Of a stretch of DNA of 64,000 nt, positions 16,912-24,691 are shown in pieces. The DNA comes from Rhodovarius crocodyli (GTDB lineage: Bacteria > Pseudomonadota > Alphaproteobacteria > Acetobacterales > Acetobacteraceae). The stretch lies in assembly GCA_945901085.1 (NCBI GenBank), contig CAMDJV010000003.1, positions 62,001 through 126,000 on the forward strand, read 5' to 3'. Under the pieces are notes generated by a model. It was not told where the DNA came from. It saw only the letters and a list, made by a program, of their open reading frames with translations, and did no database searches. The stretch's first letter is position 1. Every line of letters begins with the position of its first letter. Both the position numbers and the translations under genes were made by a program.

Positions 16912-17580
16912 TCAGCGCAACTCGGCGCTCACCACACCCAGGCCAGTCCAGCGGGCGGTGACCGGCCCGGGCGCGGCCAGCGCCTCGGCCGCGCTGTCGA
17001 ACACCAGGACAAGAACCGCGCCCAGCGGCAGACCGCCGGCCTCGCGCGCGGCACGCAGCGCTGTCTCAAACAAGGCGCCAACCTCTGCCCGGCGCGCCCG
17101 GTGCGGCCCCAAAGCGCATGAAGACGGCCATGACGGCGCCTTGCCCTTGCCGATCACCACCTGGCCCAGCCCGGCCAGATCGGCCGCCGCCGCAAACATA
17201 TTCGCCGGCCCATCCCGCCAGCGCGAGGCGCTGAGGTCCAGCGCGGGGTGAAGCTGGGCCAGTGCCGGCATGCCGGTATCACTCTCGGTTATGGCCTCGG
17301 CCAGCACCACCAGCAGCGCGGGCGCGGCGCGGCCATGGGGCAGCACGGCGAGCGGCAGCGGGCGGCCCTGGGCCATGATCCGCCCGGGCAGCATGGCGCC
17401 CACCAATCCGGACTGGGTCACGCGGATGCCGCATGGTGCCAGGGCCAGTTTTGCCAGCACCTCGCCCGCCACAGTCTCGGCGGCATCGAGGCTGGTGAGG
17501 GCGTGATCAGCGGCCAGCGGCGCCACCGGTTGGCCGGATTCCCAGGCTTCCGCCAGGGAAGATGCGATGGAACCCATCAT
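16912..17580 (-). CDS. divergent 2-keto-4-pentenoate hydratase-like (MhpD/FAH-fold) protein
   Basis: A 222-residue product from the chosen ATG (MMGSIASSLAEAWESGQPVA). It resembles hydratase/decarboxylase proteins of meta-cleavage pathways at both ends: the N-terminal helix followed by LTSLDAAETVAGEVLAKL (residues 28-45), and the C-terminal LPLGAVLVLVFDSAAEAL then VTARWTGLGVVSAELR. The middle lacks the usual E-x-E metal-ligand pattern, so activity is doubtful. The frame stays open to 17796, but that part is AT-richer and looks non-coding. The stop sits directly against the ridA stop (convergent, no gap). It is divergent from marR. Function is unproven and the family link is only moderately supported. 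Confidence 0.5.
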   Translation of the reverse strand: MMGSIASSLAEAWESGQPVAPLAADHALTSLDAAETVAGEVLAKLALAPCGIRVTQSGLVGAMLPGRIMAQGRPLPLAVLPHGRAAPALLVVLAEAITESDTGMPALAQLHPALDLSASRWRDGPANMFAAAADLAGLGQVVIGKGKAPSWPSSCALGPHRARRAEVGALFETALRAAREAGGLPLGAVLVLVFDSAAEALAAPGPVTARWTGLGVVSAELR

Positions 17581-17832
17581 GCGCCGAGCGGCAATGCGAT
17601 GATTGCCCCTTCGAAAAAGCCAGCCACCAAAGGGGCCTCCATTCTCACCGTCAGGCGTCGCGATGCCAAATTGTATAGACCATGTATCATGGCGAGATAG
17701 GCCATTCCGCCCACGAAGCGCAGACCATATTTCGCTCTTGGTCATGGTGTTGCGAATTGGCAATGAATTCCGATGCTTGACGTCAGCATTCCGCATGGGT
17801 CATTGACGTGGAAAGCTGATTGAAAACGTTCC

Positions 17833-18336
17833 ATGGTCGCTGCCAACGAAGTCTCGTCTGCCGTTTTGCATGACAATGAGGTGCCCGTCACGGGCGACTT
17901 CAACGAGTCTTCCATGCTTGGCCCCTACCGACTCGATTCCTCCACTGGCCACTTGCTGCGCCGCGCGCTGCAGCGCCACCAGGCGCTGTTCCAAGAATCT
18001 GCCGCCGCTACGGGGCTGACGCCGCCGCAATTTGCCGCCCTGACCAAACTCGCCGAATTGCGCCGGGTGACGCAGAACCGCCTCGGCCGCCTCGTCGCCA
18101 TGGACCCCGCCACCGCCCAAGGGGTGATGAAGCGCCTGGCGCTGCGCGGCCTGCTGCGCACCGAGAAGGACCCGATGGACCGCCGCACCGTGGTGCTATC
18201 GATCACCCAGGAGGGCGAGTGTCTCGTCCAGCAGGCGCGCCAAGCGGGCCAGCGTGCCAATCAGGCGCTGATGCAGGACCTTGATGCCGGCGAACAGGCG
18301 ATGTTGCTGGCCCTGCTGCGCCGCATCACCGACTGA
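17833..18336 (+). CDS. MarR family transcriptional regulator
   Basis: A 167-residue winged-helix regulator. The core runs from GPYRLDSSTGHLLRRALQRH (about residue 30) through the recognition region QNRLGRLVAMDPATAQGVMKRL near residue 90 to the wing KDPMDRRTVVLSITQEG near residue 117, whose D-x-R-x-x-x-L pattern is diagnostic. The first 27 residues look disordered, and a start at the ATG at 17914 (MLGPYRL) is an alternative. It lies 56 bases ahead of the monooxygenase-ltnD pair on the same strand and divergent from the hydratase-like gene. It may therefore control both, with an aromatic or acidic ligand expected from the family. Upstream, TTGACGT occurs twice (17777-17783 and 17803-17809). Confidence 0.9.
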   Translation: MVAANEVSSAVLHDNEVPVTGDFNESSMLGPYRLDSSTGHLLRRALQRHQALFQESAAATGLTPPQFAALTKLAELRRVTQNRLGRLVAMDPATAQGVMKRLALRGLLRTEKDPMDRRTVVLSITQEGECLVQQARQAGQRANQALMQDLDAGEQAMLLALLRRITD

Positions 18337-18392
18337 ACGGCTTGTCGCCAGGGGCCGCGCGGGACAAGACTGGTTCAGGGGAGGCTGCTGGG

Positions 18393-19625
18393 ATGCGGGT
18401 GATCATAGCGGGTGGCGGTATTGGGGGGCTGACCACGGCGCTCTCACTGCATGCGGCGGGCATCGAGGCCGAGGTGTTTGAAAGCGTGGCCGAGATCCGC
18501 CCGCTTGGCGTGGGCATCAATATTCTGCCCCATGCGGTGCGGGAGCTGACCGAGTTGGGGCTGGCCGATGCCCTGGCCGCCACCGGCATTGCCACGCGCG
18601 AATTGCGCTATATCTCCGCCCATGGCCAGGAAATCTGGCGCGAGCCAAGGGGCCTCGCGGCGGGCTATCACTGGCCGCAATACAGCATCCATCGTGGCCG
18701 ACTGCATATGCTGCTGCTGGCTGAGGTCCGCGCCAGGCTGGGGGCGGGGCGGGTGCATCTTGGCAAGCGGATGATATCCACCAGCCAGGACGCGCATGGC
18801 GCGACGGCGCATTTCGCCGATGGCAGCAGCGCCACCGCCGATGCGCTGGTGGCGGCGGATGGCATTCATTCCGCCGCCCGTGCGCAACGCCACCCTGATG
18901 AGGGCCCGCCGCGCTGGAAGGGCGCCGTGCTGTGGCGGGCGACCTCGGTGGCGGAGGGTTTTCTCGGCGGGGCCACGATGATCCAATGCGGCCATCACGA
19001 CCTGAAATTCGTCTGCTACCCCATCGCCAATAACCCCGATGGCACGCAGCTGATCAACTGGATCGCCGAAAAGGTCTTTCCAGAGGATACGGCCTGGAAC
19101 CGGGAGGATTGGAACCGCACGGCTGACCTCGAGGCCTTTGTGCCGCTCTACGAAGCCTGGCGCTGGGATTTTCTCGATGTGCCGGCGCTCATGCGCCGCG
19201 CCGAGGCGGTGTTCGAATACCCGATGGTGGATCGTGACCCGCTGGAGGCCTGGAGCATCGGCCGCATCACCCTGCTGGGCGATGCGGCGCATCCCATGTA
19301 CCCGATTGGCTCCAATGGCTCCTCCCAGGCCATTTTGGATGCGCGGGTGCTGGCCATGCATCTCAAGCGCGCGCCCAGCGTAGAGGCGGGACTCGCCGCC
19401 TATGATGCCGCGCGCCGGCCCGCCACGGCGGCGCTCACCATTGCCAATCGCGGCCTGGGGCCGGATCTGGTGCTGGAGGAGGTGCATCGCCGCGCGCCGC
19501 ATGGCTTTGCGCGGCTGCATGACGTGATCTCGGATGCCGAACTGCGTGAGACCGCGCAAAACTACAAGCAACTCGCTGGCTTCGACCCGGCGCTGCTCAA
19601 CCAGAGGGAAAGCTACGCCGCATGA
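18393..19625 (+). CDS. FAD-dependent monooxygenase, PhzS-like (salicylate hydroxylase superfamily)
   Basis: A 410-residue group A flavoprotein hydroxylase. It begins MRVIIAGGGIGGLTTALSLH (FAD-binding G-x-G-x-x-G) after a GGGGAGG site. IRPLGVGINILPHAVREL near residue 36, YSIHRGRLHMLLL near residue 98 and the DG motif VAADGIHSAAR near residue 150 follow. The second FAD motif is LLGDAAHPMYPIGSNGSSQA near residue 291. The order and wording match PhzS-type enzymes better than salicylate hydroxylases, but no phenazine genes are near, so the substrate is unknown. It overlaps ltnD by four bases, an unusual pairing of an aromatic-type hydroxylase with a sugar-acid dehydrogenase. Confidence 0.88.
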   Translation: MRVIIAGGGIGGLTTALSLHAAGIEAEVFESVAEIRPLGVGINILPHAVRELTELGLADALAATGIATRELRYISAHGQEIWREPRGLAAGYHWPQYSIHRGRLHMLLLAEVRARLGAGRVHLGKRMISTSQDAHGATAHFADGSSATADALVAADGIHSAARAQRHPDEGPPRWKGAVLWRATSVAEGFLGGATMIQCGHHDLKFVCYPIANNPDGTQLINWIAEKVFPEDTAWNREDWNRTADLEAFVPLYEAWRWDFLDVPALMRRAEAVFEYPMVDRDPLEAWSIGRITLLGDAAHPMYPIGSNGSSQAILDARVLAMHLKRAPSVEAGLAAYDAARRPATAALTIANRGLGPDLVLEEVHRRAPHGFARLHDVISDAELRETAQNYKQLAGFDPALLNQRESYAA

Positions 19626-20524
19626 AAATCGCCGCCATAGGCCTGGGCAGCATGGGCCAGGGTGCCGCCGCCAGCATGCTCTCCAAGGGCCTGGATGTGA
19701 CCGGCTGCGACCCGAGTGAGCGGGCGCGCCTCGCCTTTGCCGGGCCTTCGGTGGCACGCGCCTGCGATCTGCCGCCGGGCATTGAGGCCGTGCTGGTGCT
19801 CACGGTGAATGCCGCCCAGGCGCGCGCCGCGCTGTTCGGGGCCGAGGGCTGCGCCGAAAGGCTGGCCCCTGGGGCGGTGCTGATCGTCTCCGCCACCATG
19901 GCGCCGGCCGATGCGCGGGCGCTGGCGGAGGAGGCGGCGTCGCGCCAGTTATTGTATCTTGATGCCCCGGTTTCGGGTGGTGCCACGGGGGCGGCCAATG
20001 GTGCGCTGACGGTGATGGCCAGTGGCTCCGTGGCCGCCTTCGACAAAGCGCGGCCGGTGCTGGAGCGGGTGGCCGCCAAGGTGTGGGAATTGGGCGAGGC
20101 GCCGGGCCTGGGTGCGACCATGAAGGTGGTGCACCAGTTGCTGGCCGGGGTGCATATCGCCACCGCCGCCGAGGCGATGGCGCTGGGCATCAAGGCCGGG
20201 CTGGACCCAGCGCAGATTTATGGCGTGGTGACGGGGGCGGCGGGCAATTCCTGGATGTTCGGCAACCGCATGGCCCATGTGCTGGCCGGCGATGACACGC
20301 CGCTCTCGGCGGTGAATATTTTCGTGAAGGATCTGGGCCTGGTGGATGCGCTGGCGCGGGAGGCGAATTTCCCCATCCCGCTGGCGGCGCAGGCCTTGCA
20401 ATTATTCGTTGCCGCCGCGGCGCAGGGCCATGGCGGCAAGGATGATGCCTTTGTGATTCGCGCCTATCAGGCGCTGACCGGCATTGCCCTGCCGGGTGAG
20501 AAAAAGCCTAACCCAGCCGGCTGA
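19622..20524 (+). CDS. ltnD: L-threonate-type 2-hydroxyacid dehydrogenase (beta-HAD family)
   Basis: NAD-dependent dehydrogenase of the 3-hydroxyisobutyrate dehydrogenase superfamily, 300 residues. It begins MKIAAIGLGSMGQGAAASML (dinucleotide-binding G-x-G-x-x-G). The conserved substrate loop is LDAPVSGGATGAANGALTVM near residue 115, and the catalytic lysine lies in ATMKVVHQLLAGVHIATA near residue 168. Threonate-dehydrogenase features include GAAGNSWMFGNRM and LSAVNIFVKDLGLVDALAR near residues 205-245. The protein probably oxidises L-threonate or a similar acid at C2, matching denD 3 kb away. It is coupled to the monooxygenase upstream. Its last 17 bases overlap the 3' end of the convergent aminotransferase gene. 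Confidence 0.87.
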   Translation: MKIAAIGLGSMGQGAAASMLSKGLDVTGCDPSERARLAFAGPSVARACDLPPGIEAVLVLTVNAAQARAALFGAEGCAERLAPGAVLIVSATMAPADARALAEEAASRQLLYLDAPVSGGATGAANGALTVMASGSVAAFDKARPVLERVAAKVWELGEAPGLGATMKVVHQLLAGVHIATAAEAMALGIKAGLDPAQIYGVVTGAAGNSWMFGNRMAHVLAGDDTPLSAVNIFVKDLGLVDALAREANFPIPLAAQALQLFVAAAAQGHGGKDDAFVIRAYQALTGIALPGEKKPNPAG

Positions 20525-21644
20525 GCGCGCCGCAAATCTGCTCTACCTGCGCGTCGCTCAACTCCGGATACATTGGCAGCGAGAACACAACCTTGGCCGC
20601 CGTACTGGTCTCCGCACAGCCCGCCGGGCCGAGCGCGGTTCGGCCGGCATAGGCCGATTGCTCATGCACCGGCACCGGGTAATGGATGCCCGTGCCCACG
20701 CCCTCGGCCTTCAGCCGTGCCATCACCGCCGCGCGGTCGTCGCTGCGCAGCACATATTGGTGGAAGACATGGGTGGCATTCGCCCGGCGCAGCGGGGGCG
20801 TGAAGCGGCCACCGGCCAGGGCTGCGTCATAGGCATCGGCGATGGCGCGGCGGCGGGCATTGCCGGCATCGAGATGCGGCAGCTTGGTGCGCAGGATCGC
20901 GGCCTGCACCTCATCGAGCCGGCTATTGATGCCGATCAGCGAGGAGACATAGCGCTCCTTCCAGCCATATTGCCGGATGGCGGCGATGCGCCCTGCCAGT
21001 TCGATATCGCGCGTGGCCAGCACGCCGCCATCGCCCAGCGCGCCCAGATTCTTGGTGGGGTAGAGCGAGAAGGCCGAGGCATGGCCGATGGTGCCGAGCA
21101 TTTGCCCGCCCAGCGTGGCGCCATGGCATTGCGCGCAATCCTCGATCAGCGGCACGCCCGCCTTTTCGCAGGCCGCCAGCATCGGCCCGAGGTCGCAGGC
21201 CTGGCCGTAGATATGCACCGCCACCACGGCGCGGATCGGCGGGATGCCCGGCGGTGGATCTTCCAGCACGGCGGCCAGTTCATCGGCGTCCATGGTGTAA
21301 GTGTCGGGGTCGATATCGAGCAGCAGGGGGGTTGCGCCCACCATCTCAATGGCGGCGACGGTGGCGACGGCGGTGTGCGAGACGGTGACCACCGTCGCCC
21401 CCTCGCCAATCCCCATGCCGCGCAGGATCAGCGCGATGGCATCGGTGCCATTGGCGCAGCCCACGGCCTGCATGCCTTCACCCAGCCAGGCGCCGTATTC
21501 GCGCTCGAAGGCAGCACCTTCCTGGCCTAAAATGTACCAGCCCGAATTGAGCGCCCGCGCCACGGCGGCGTCGATTTCGGGCTTCAGGGCGCGGTAGCCG
21601 GCCCCGGGGTCGGCCTGGGCGATCATGGTGAGCGGTGCGTTCAT
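20508..21644 (-). CDS. DegT/DnrJ/EryC1/StrS family nucleotide-sugar aminotransferase
   Basis: PLP enzyme that aminates a keto-sugar attached to a nucleotide, for polysaccharide or glycan synthesis. The 378-residue sequence has ALNSGWYILGQEGAAFEREY near residue 31, CANGTDAIALIL near residue 63, and the PLP-lysine region AFSLYPTKNLGALGDGG near residue 192 with the conserved lysine. FSLPMYPELSDAQV lies near the end. It is the last gene of a three-gene minus-strand operon behind rfbB and an SDR epimerase, and 11 bases separate it from the epimerase stop. The product would be a dTDP-amino-deoxyhexose if the rfbB product is the precursor; position of amination (C3 or C4) cannot be told. Confidence 0.92.
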   Translation of the reverse strand: MNAPLTMIAQADPGAGYRALKPEIDAAVARALNSGWYILGQEGAAFEREYGAWLGEGMQAVGCANGTDAIALILRGMGIGEGATVVTVSHTAVATVAAIEMVGATPLLLDIDPDTYTMDADELAAVLEDPPPGIPPIRAVVAVHIYGQACDLGPMLAACEKAGVPLIEDCAQCHGATLGGQMLGTIGHASAFSLYPTKNLGALGDGGVLATRDIELAGRIAAIRQYGWKERYVSSLIGINSRLDEVQAAILRTKLPHLDAGNARRRAIADAYDAALAGGRFTPPLRRANATHVFHQYVLRSDDRAAVMARLKAEGVGTGIHYPVPVHEQSAYAGRTALGPAGCAETSTAAKVVFSLPMYPELSDAQVEQICGALSRLG

Positions 21645-21655
21645 CGGCTCTTATC

Positions 21656-22645
21656 CTAGAGATAATCGTTCAGGCGTTCGCGGTACCAAGCCAGCGATAG
21701 GCGCAGCCCCTCATTGAGCGAGGTGGCCGGCGCCCAGCCGGTGGCGTTTCTAAAGGCGTTATCATCGGCATGGTAGCTACCGATGTCGATTGGCGCGCGG
21801 TCGGCGGGGAATTCGCGGGTGGCGAAACTGCCCTCGCCCCCATTGGCGGCGATCAGCCGCTCGGCCAAGTCGAGCAGGGAGATTGGCGGTGAGCCGCCGA
21901 GGTTGAACACCTGGCCCTTCACGCTGGGCTGGTCGGCCTGCTCGGCGGCGGTGATGAAGGCCTCGGTCACGTCATCGACATAGGAGAGGTCGCGCAGCTG
22001 CGCACCGCCCCAGACCTCGAAGGGCTCGCCCTCCAGCACCCGGCGGATCCAGATGCCCAGAAAAGTCTGCTTGGCGTCACGAATGCGCAGCCGCGGGCCA
22101 TAGCAATTGGTCAGCCGCAGCGAGACGACCGGGCGGCCGAGAACGCGGGATTCCAGCAGCCAATATTGCTCGCCCGCCCATTTGGAGACGCCATTGGCGT
22201 CGGGCGGGTTCACCGGGTGCAGTTCATTGACCGGCAGCGCAATGGGCCGGCCATAGAATTGCCGGGTGGATGCATGGACCACCCGCGCCTGTGGCGCCGC
22301 ATCGCGCATCGCCTGGATCAGGCGCACCTGTGCCACGGCATTGATGCCGATATCGGCCACCGGGTCCTTCTGGCCGCCCATATGGCTGGTTTGCGCCGCC
22401 ATGTTGAACAGCACATCCGAGCCCTGGGCGAGAGACAGCAGCTCAGTGTCGCGCAGGTCGCCACGCACCAGCAAAACCCCGGCGCCATCGAGGTTGCGGG
22501 GATTGGCGCCGCCCTCCTCGCTCATCGCGTCCAGCGCCGTCACCCGCGCGCCGGCACGGGCGAGGGTATGGCAAAGGTTGGAGCCGAGGAAACCGGCGCC
22601 GCCGGTGACGAAGACCCGCTTGTTTTTCCACCACGCGATGTTCAT
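21656..22645 (-). CDS. NAD-dependent sugar epimerase/dehydratase (SDR) with Asn in place of catalytic Tyr
   Basis: An extended SDR of 329 residues beginning MNIAWWKNKRVFVTGGAGFL with the G-x-x-G-x-x-G dinucleotide motif at residues 15-21. ALDAMSEEGGANPRNLDG near residue 38, LFNMAAQTSHMGGQKDP near residue 79 and SLRLTNCYGPRLRIRD downstream mark a nucleotide-sugar epimerase/dehydratase. Where the family usually has Y-x-x-x-K, this protein reads ANGVSKWAGE (N151, K155), so the catalytic tyrosine is replaced. STRQFYG keeps the preceding serine/threonine. The start overlaps the rfbB stop by four bases. It may act as a noncanonical epimerase or dehydratase on the rfbB product. Confidence 0.88.
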   Translation of the reverse strand: MNIAWWKNKRVFVTGGAGFLGSNLCHTLARAGARVTALDAMSEEGGANPRNLDGAGVLLVRGDLRDTELLSLAQGSDVLFNMAAQTSHMGGQKDPVADIGINAVAQVRLIQAMRDAAPQARVVHASTRQFYGRPIALPVNELHPVNPPDANGVSKWAGEQYWLLESRVLGRPVVSLRLTNCYGPRLRIRDAKQTFLGIWIRRVLEGEPFEVWGGAQLRDLSYVDDVTEAFITAAEQADQPSVKGQVFNLGGSPPISLLDLAERLIAANGGEGSFATREFPADRAPIDIGSYHADDNAFRNATGWAPATSLNEGLRLSLAWYRERLNDYL

Positions 22646-23697
22646 GACGCGCTCCCCAGTCGCTGGCCGGCATATTTGCGGGCACGGATCGGCCCCCACC
22701 AGGCCTCATTGTCGAGATACCATTGGATGGTGGCGGCCAGCCCCTCCTCGAAGCCATGCCGCGCCTTCCAGCCCAATGCGCGCTCGGCGCCCGAGGGGTC
22801 CATGGCATAGCGCTGGTCGTGGCCCGGCCGGTCTTTCACATAGGTGATCAGCCGTTCCCGCGGGCCATGGGGGTCGGGGCGCTTTTCGTCGAGGATGCGA
22901 CAAATGGCGCGCACCACATCGAGATTGGTGCGTTCCTGGCGGGGGCCCAGGCAATAGGTCTGGCCCGGCTGGCCATGGAACAGCGCCAGGCACAGCGCCT
23001 CCGCGTGGTCCTCGACATGAATCCAGTCACGCACCTGCTGGCCATCGCCATAAACCGGCAGGGGCTGGCCATGCAGCGCATTGAGCGTGACCAGCGGGAT
23101 CAGCTTCTCGGGGAATTGCCAGGGGCCGTAATTATTCGTCGTGTTGGAGACGAAGGCTGGCAGGCCATAAGTGTGCTCCCAGGCGCGGACCAGATGGTCG
23201 GACGCTGCCTTGGAGGCGCTGTAGGGGCTACGAGGGTCATAGGCAGTGTGCTCGTCAAAGGGCGGGTCCTGCGGGCCCAGGCTGCCGAACACCTCATCGG
23301 TGCTGACGTGATGGAAGCGGAAGGCCTGCCTGGCAGCACCTTCGAGCTTGCTCCAATGCGCGCGCGCGGCTTCCAGCAGGACCTGGGTGCCCACCACATT
23401 GGTCTGGATGAACTGCGCCGGCCCGTCGATCGAACGGTCCACATGGCTTTCGGCGGCGAGGTGCATCACCCGCCCCGGCGCGTGCTGGGCGAAGGCGGCC
23501 TGCATGGCTGCCACGTCGCAAATATCGGCCTTGATATGCACATGGCGTGGGTGGGTCAGCCAATCGCCCAGCGATTCCGGGCTGGCGGCATAGGTCGCGC
23601 AATCAATATTGACCACGACCTGATCGGTCGTTGCCAGCAGCCGCCGCAGCACGGCTGAACCAATAAAGCCCAGGCCGCCGGTGATCAGAATGGTCAT
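22642..23697 (-). CDS. rfbB: dTDP-glucose 4,6-dehydratase
   Basis: Makes dTDP-4-keto-6-deoxyglucose from dTDP-glucose, the branch point to rhamnose and amino-deoxy sugars. The 351 residues start MTILITGGLGFIGSAVLRRL (NAD motif). MHLAAESHVDRSIDGPAQFI near residue 78, HHVSTDEVFGSLG near residue 128 with the TDE dehydratation triad, and the catalytic YSASKAASDHLVRAW near residue 160 are intact. NTTNNYGPWQFPEKLIPL near residue 185 is diagnostic. It is the first gene of the sugar operon. rfbA, rfbC and rfbD are not present, so the pathway must draw on genes elsewhere. The 249-base gap upstream, to the tail cassette, shows no gene. Confidence 0.95.
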   Translation of the reverse strand: MTILITGGLGFIGSAVLRRLLATTDQVVVNIDCATYAASPESLGDWLTHPRHVHIKADICDVAAMQAAFAQHAPGRVMHLAAESHVDRSIDGPAQFIQTNVVGTQVLLEAARAHWSKLEGAARQAFRFHHVSTDEVFGSLGPQDPPFDEHTAYDPRSPYSASKAASDHLVRAWEHTYGLPAFVSNTTNNYGPWQFPEKLIPLVTLNALHGQPLPVYGDGQQVRDWIHVEDHAEALCLALFHGQPGQTYCLGPRQERTNLDVVRAICRILDEKRPDPHGPRERLITYVKDRPGHDQRYAMDPSGAERALGWKARHGFEEGLAATIQWYLDNEAWWGPIRARKYAGQRLGSAS

Positions 23698-23946
23698 TCA
23701 AAGCCCCTCATCTGCTGCCTTATTGGCATGGATTGCGGCGTTTTTGGACCCTGATCATGGCTTTTTCGTTATTCCGGCCGCAGGCTTGGCGCGTCTCATC
23801 CTGCCGGGGGGGCGATGGCCATGATGGCCACCGCCCCTTTCGCGCGATGAGACGCATGGCGGGTTCGTCACTGGCAGGCTCTGCCATGTGCTTCGCGCCT
23901 GCATCCGCCGGCGCCGGGCCGGAACATGGCAGGCGCGGGGCCGGGC

Positions 23947-24321
23947 TCATTCCCCGGTCATGGTGAGGCTGCCTGGATTGACGGTGACGGTGCCCGAGCC
24001 GGTGACGGCGGTGGCGGCGGAGAGCGTGCCCCAGCTCAGCGGATTGCCGCCGGCCGCGGCATCGAACAGGCCCAGATGCGACAGCGTGCCCACCGCGCCG
24101 GTGAAGCTGAAACGGATCGCCTCCGCATTGGTCTGCACGCTGGTGCCGGTGAAGGCCACCCGCTGGCGGGCATAGCCATTGCCCACCGGTTCACCGGTGA
24201 GGCCCGTGGGGTCGCTGCCACCGGTGCCCAGGCCGCAATACACCGCCGTGGGGGCAACGGGCGTGCGGCCGCACAGCGTGCGGGCAAGGAGGTTCTTGGC
24301 GTGATCGGTGAGAGAGCTCAT
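23947..24321 (-). CDS. phage tail-fibre-like small structural protein
   Basis: A 124-residue protein starting MSSLTDHAKNLLARTLCGRT. The first 20 residues are helical. The rest is Gly/Thr/Ala-rich and beta-like, with TAVYCGLGTGGSDPTGLTGE near residue 25, then alternating polar/hydrophobic strands such as IRFSFTGAVGTLSHLGLFDA. This layout (short helix, then a T-A-x-Y-x-G-L-G-T-x-x-S block) is the pattern of small tail-fibre or decoration proteins found in phage tails. It is the last gene of the minus-strand tail cassette, 45 bases after the 104-aa gene. Function is inferred from pattern and position only. Confidence 0.65.
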   Translation of the reverse strand: MSSLTDHAKNLLARTLCGRTPVAPTAVYCGLGTGGSDPTGLTGEPVGNGYARQRVAFTGTSVQTNAEAIRFSFTGAVGTLSHLGLFDAAAGGNPLSWGTLSAATAVTGSGTVTVNPGSLTMTGE

Positions 24322-24366
24322 GGGTTTTTCCTTATTGCGATGGAGGAAGGGCAGGCGGCTTTGGGT

Positions 24367-24681
24367 TCAGATGTCCTTGGCCGCGCGGAAGAGCGGTGGA
24401 AGCATTCCGCCGGAGCCATCCCCGCCTTGGGCGCTGGCGCGCACGGCGTTGTAGATGTCGCTCAGCGCCAGGGCGCTGTTCTTCACCAGGCCCTCGCTGG
24501 GCAGGCGGAAGCTCATGACCGAAAGCGGGCTCTTGCCGGCGCGGCGGGCGGCCTCGTCGAGATAGCCGTGGATCTTTGCCTCGACGATGGAGGCGGTGAT
24601 GTCCATCTGGAGATGCGTCAGGCGCCAATATTGCGCGCAGACGCCGGTTTCGTGGATTTCGATGGGTTGCAGAAAGGCCAT
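24367..24681 (-). CDS. hypothetical protein of the tail cassette
   Basis: A 104-residue protein starting MAFLQPIEIHETGVCAQYWR. It is mixed alpha/beta, with VCAQYWRLTHLQMDITASIV near residue 14 and an acidic/helical middle, and has no signal peptide or membrane segment. I do not recognise a family. The reading MAFLQPIEIHETGVxAxYW is of a kind seen in small phage tail proteins located beside fibre genes, which matches its position 10 bases downstream of the tailspike gene and 45 bases upstream of the 124-aa fibre-like gene. It could be a tail assembly or adaptor protein. Confidence 0.6.
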   Translation of the reverse strand: MAFLQPIEIHETGVCAQYWRLTHLQMDITASIVEAKIHGYLDEAARRAGKSPLSVMSFRLPSEGLVKNSALALSDIYNAVRASAQGGDGSGGMLPPLFRAAKDI

Positions 24682-24691
24682 GATGGTCTCC

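Noticed and set aside
23698-23946. Small genes in the gap between rfbB and the tail cassette
   Set aside because: Short open frames here have Pro/Arg-rich translations without start signals or family features; nothing supports coding.
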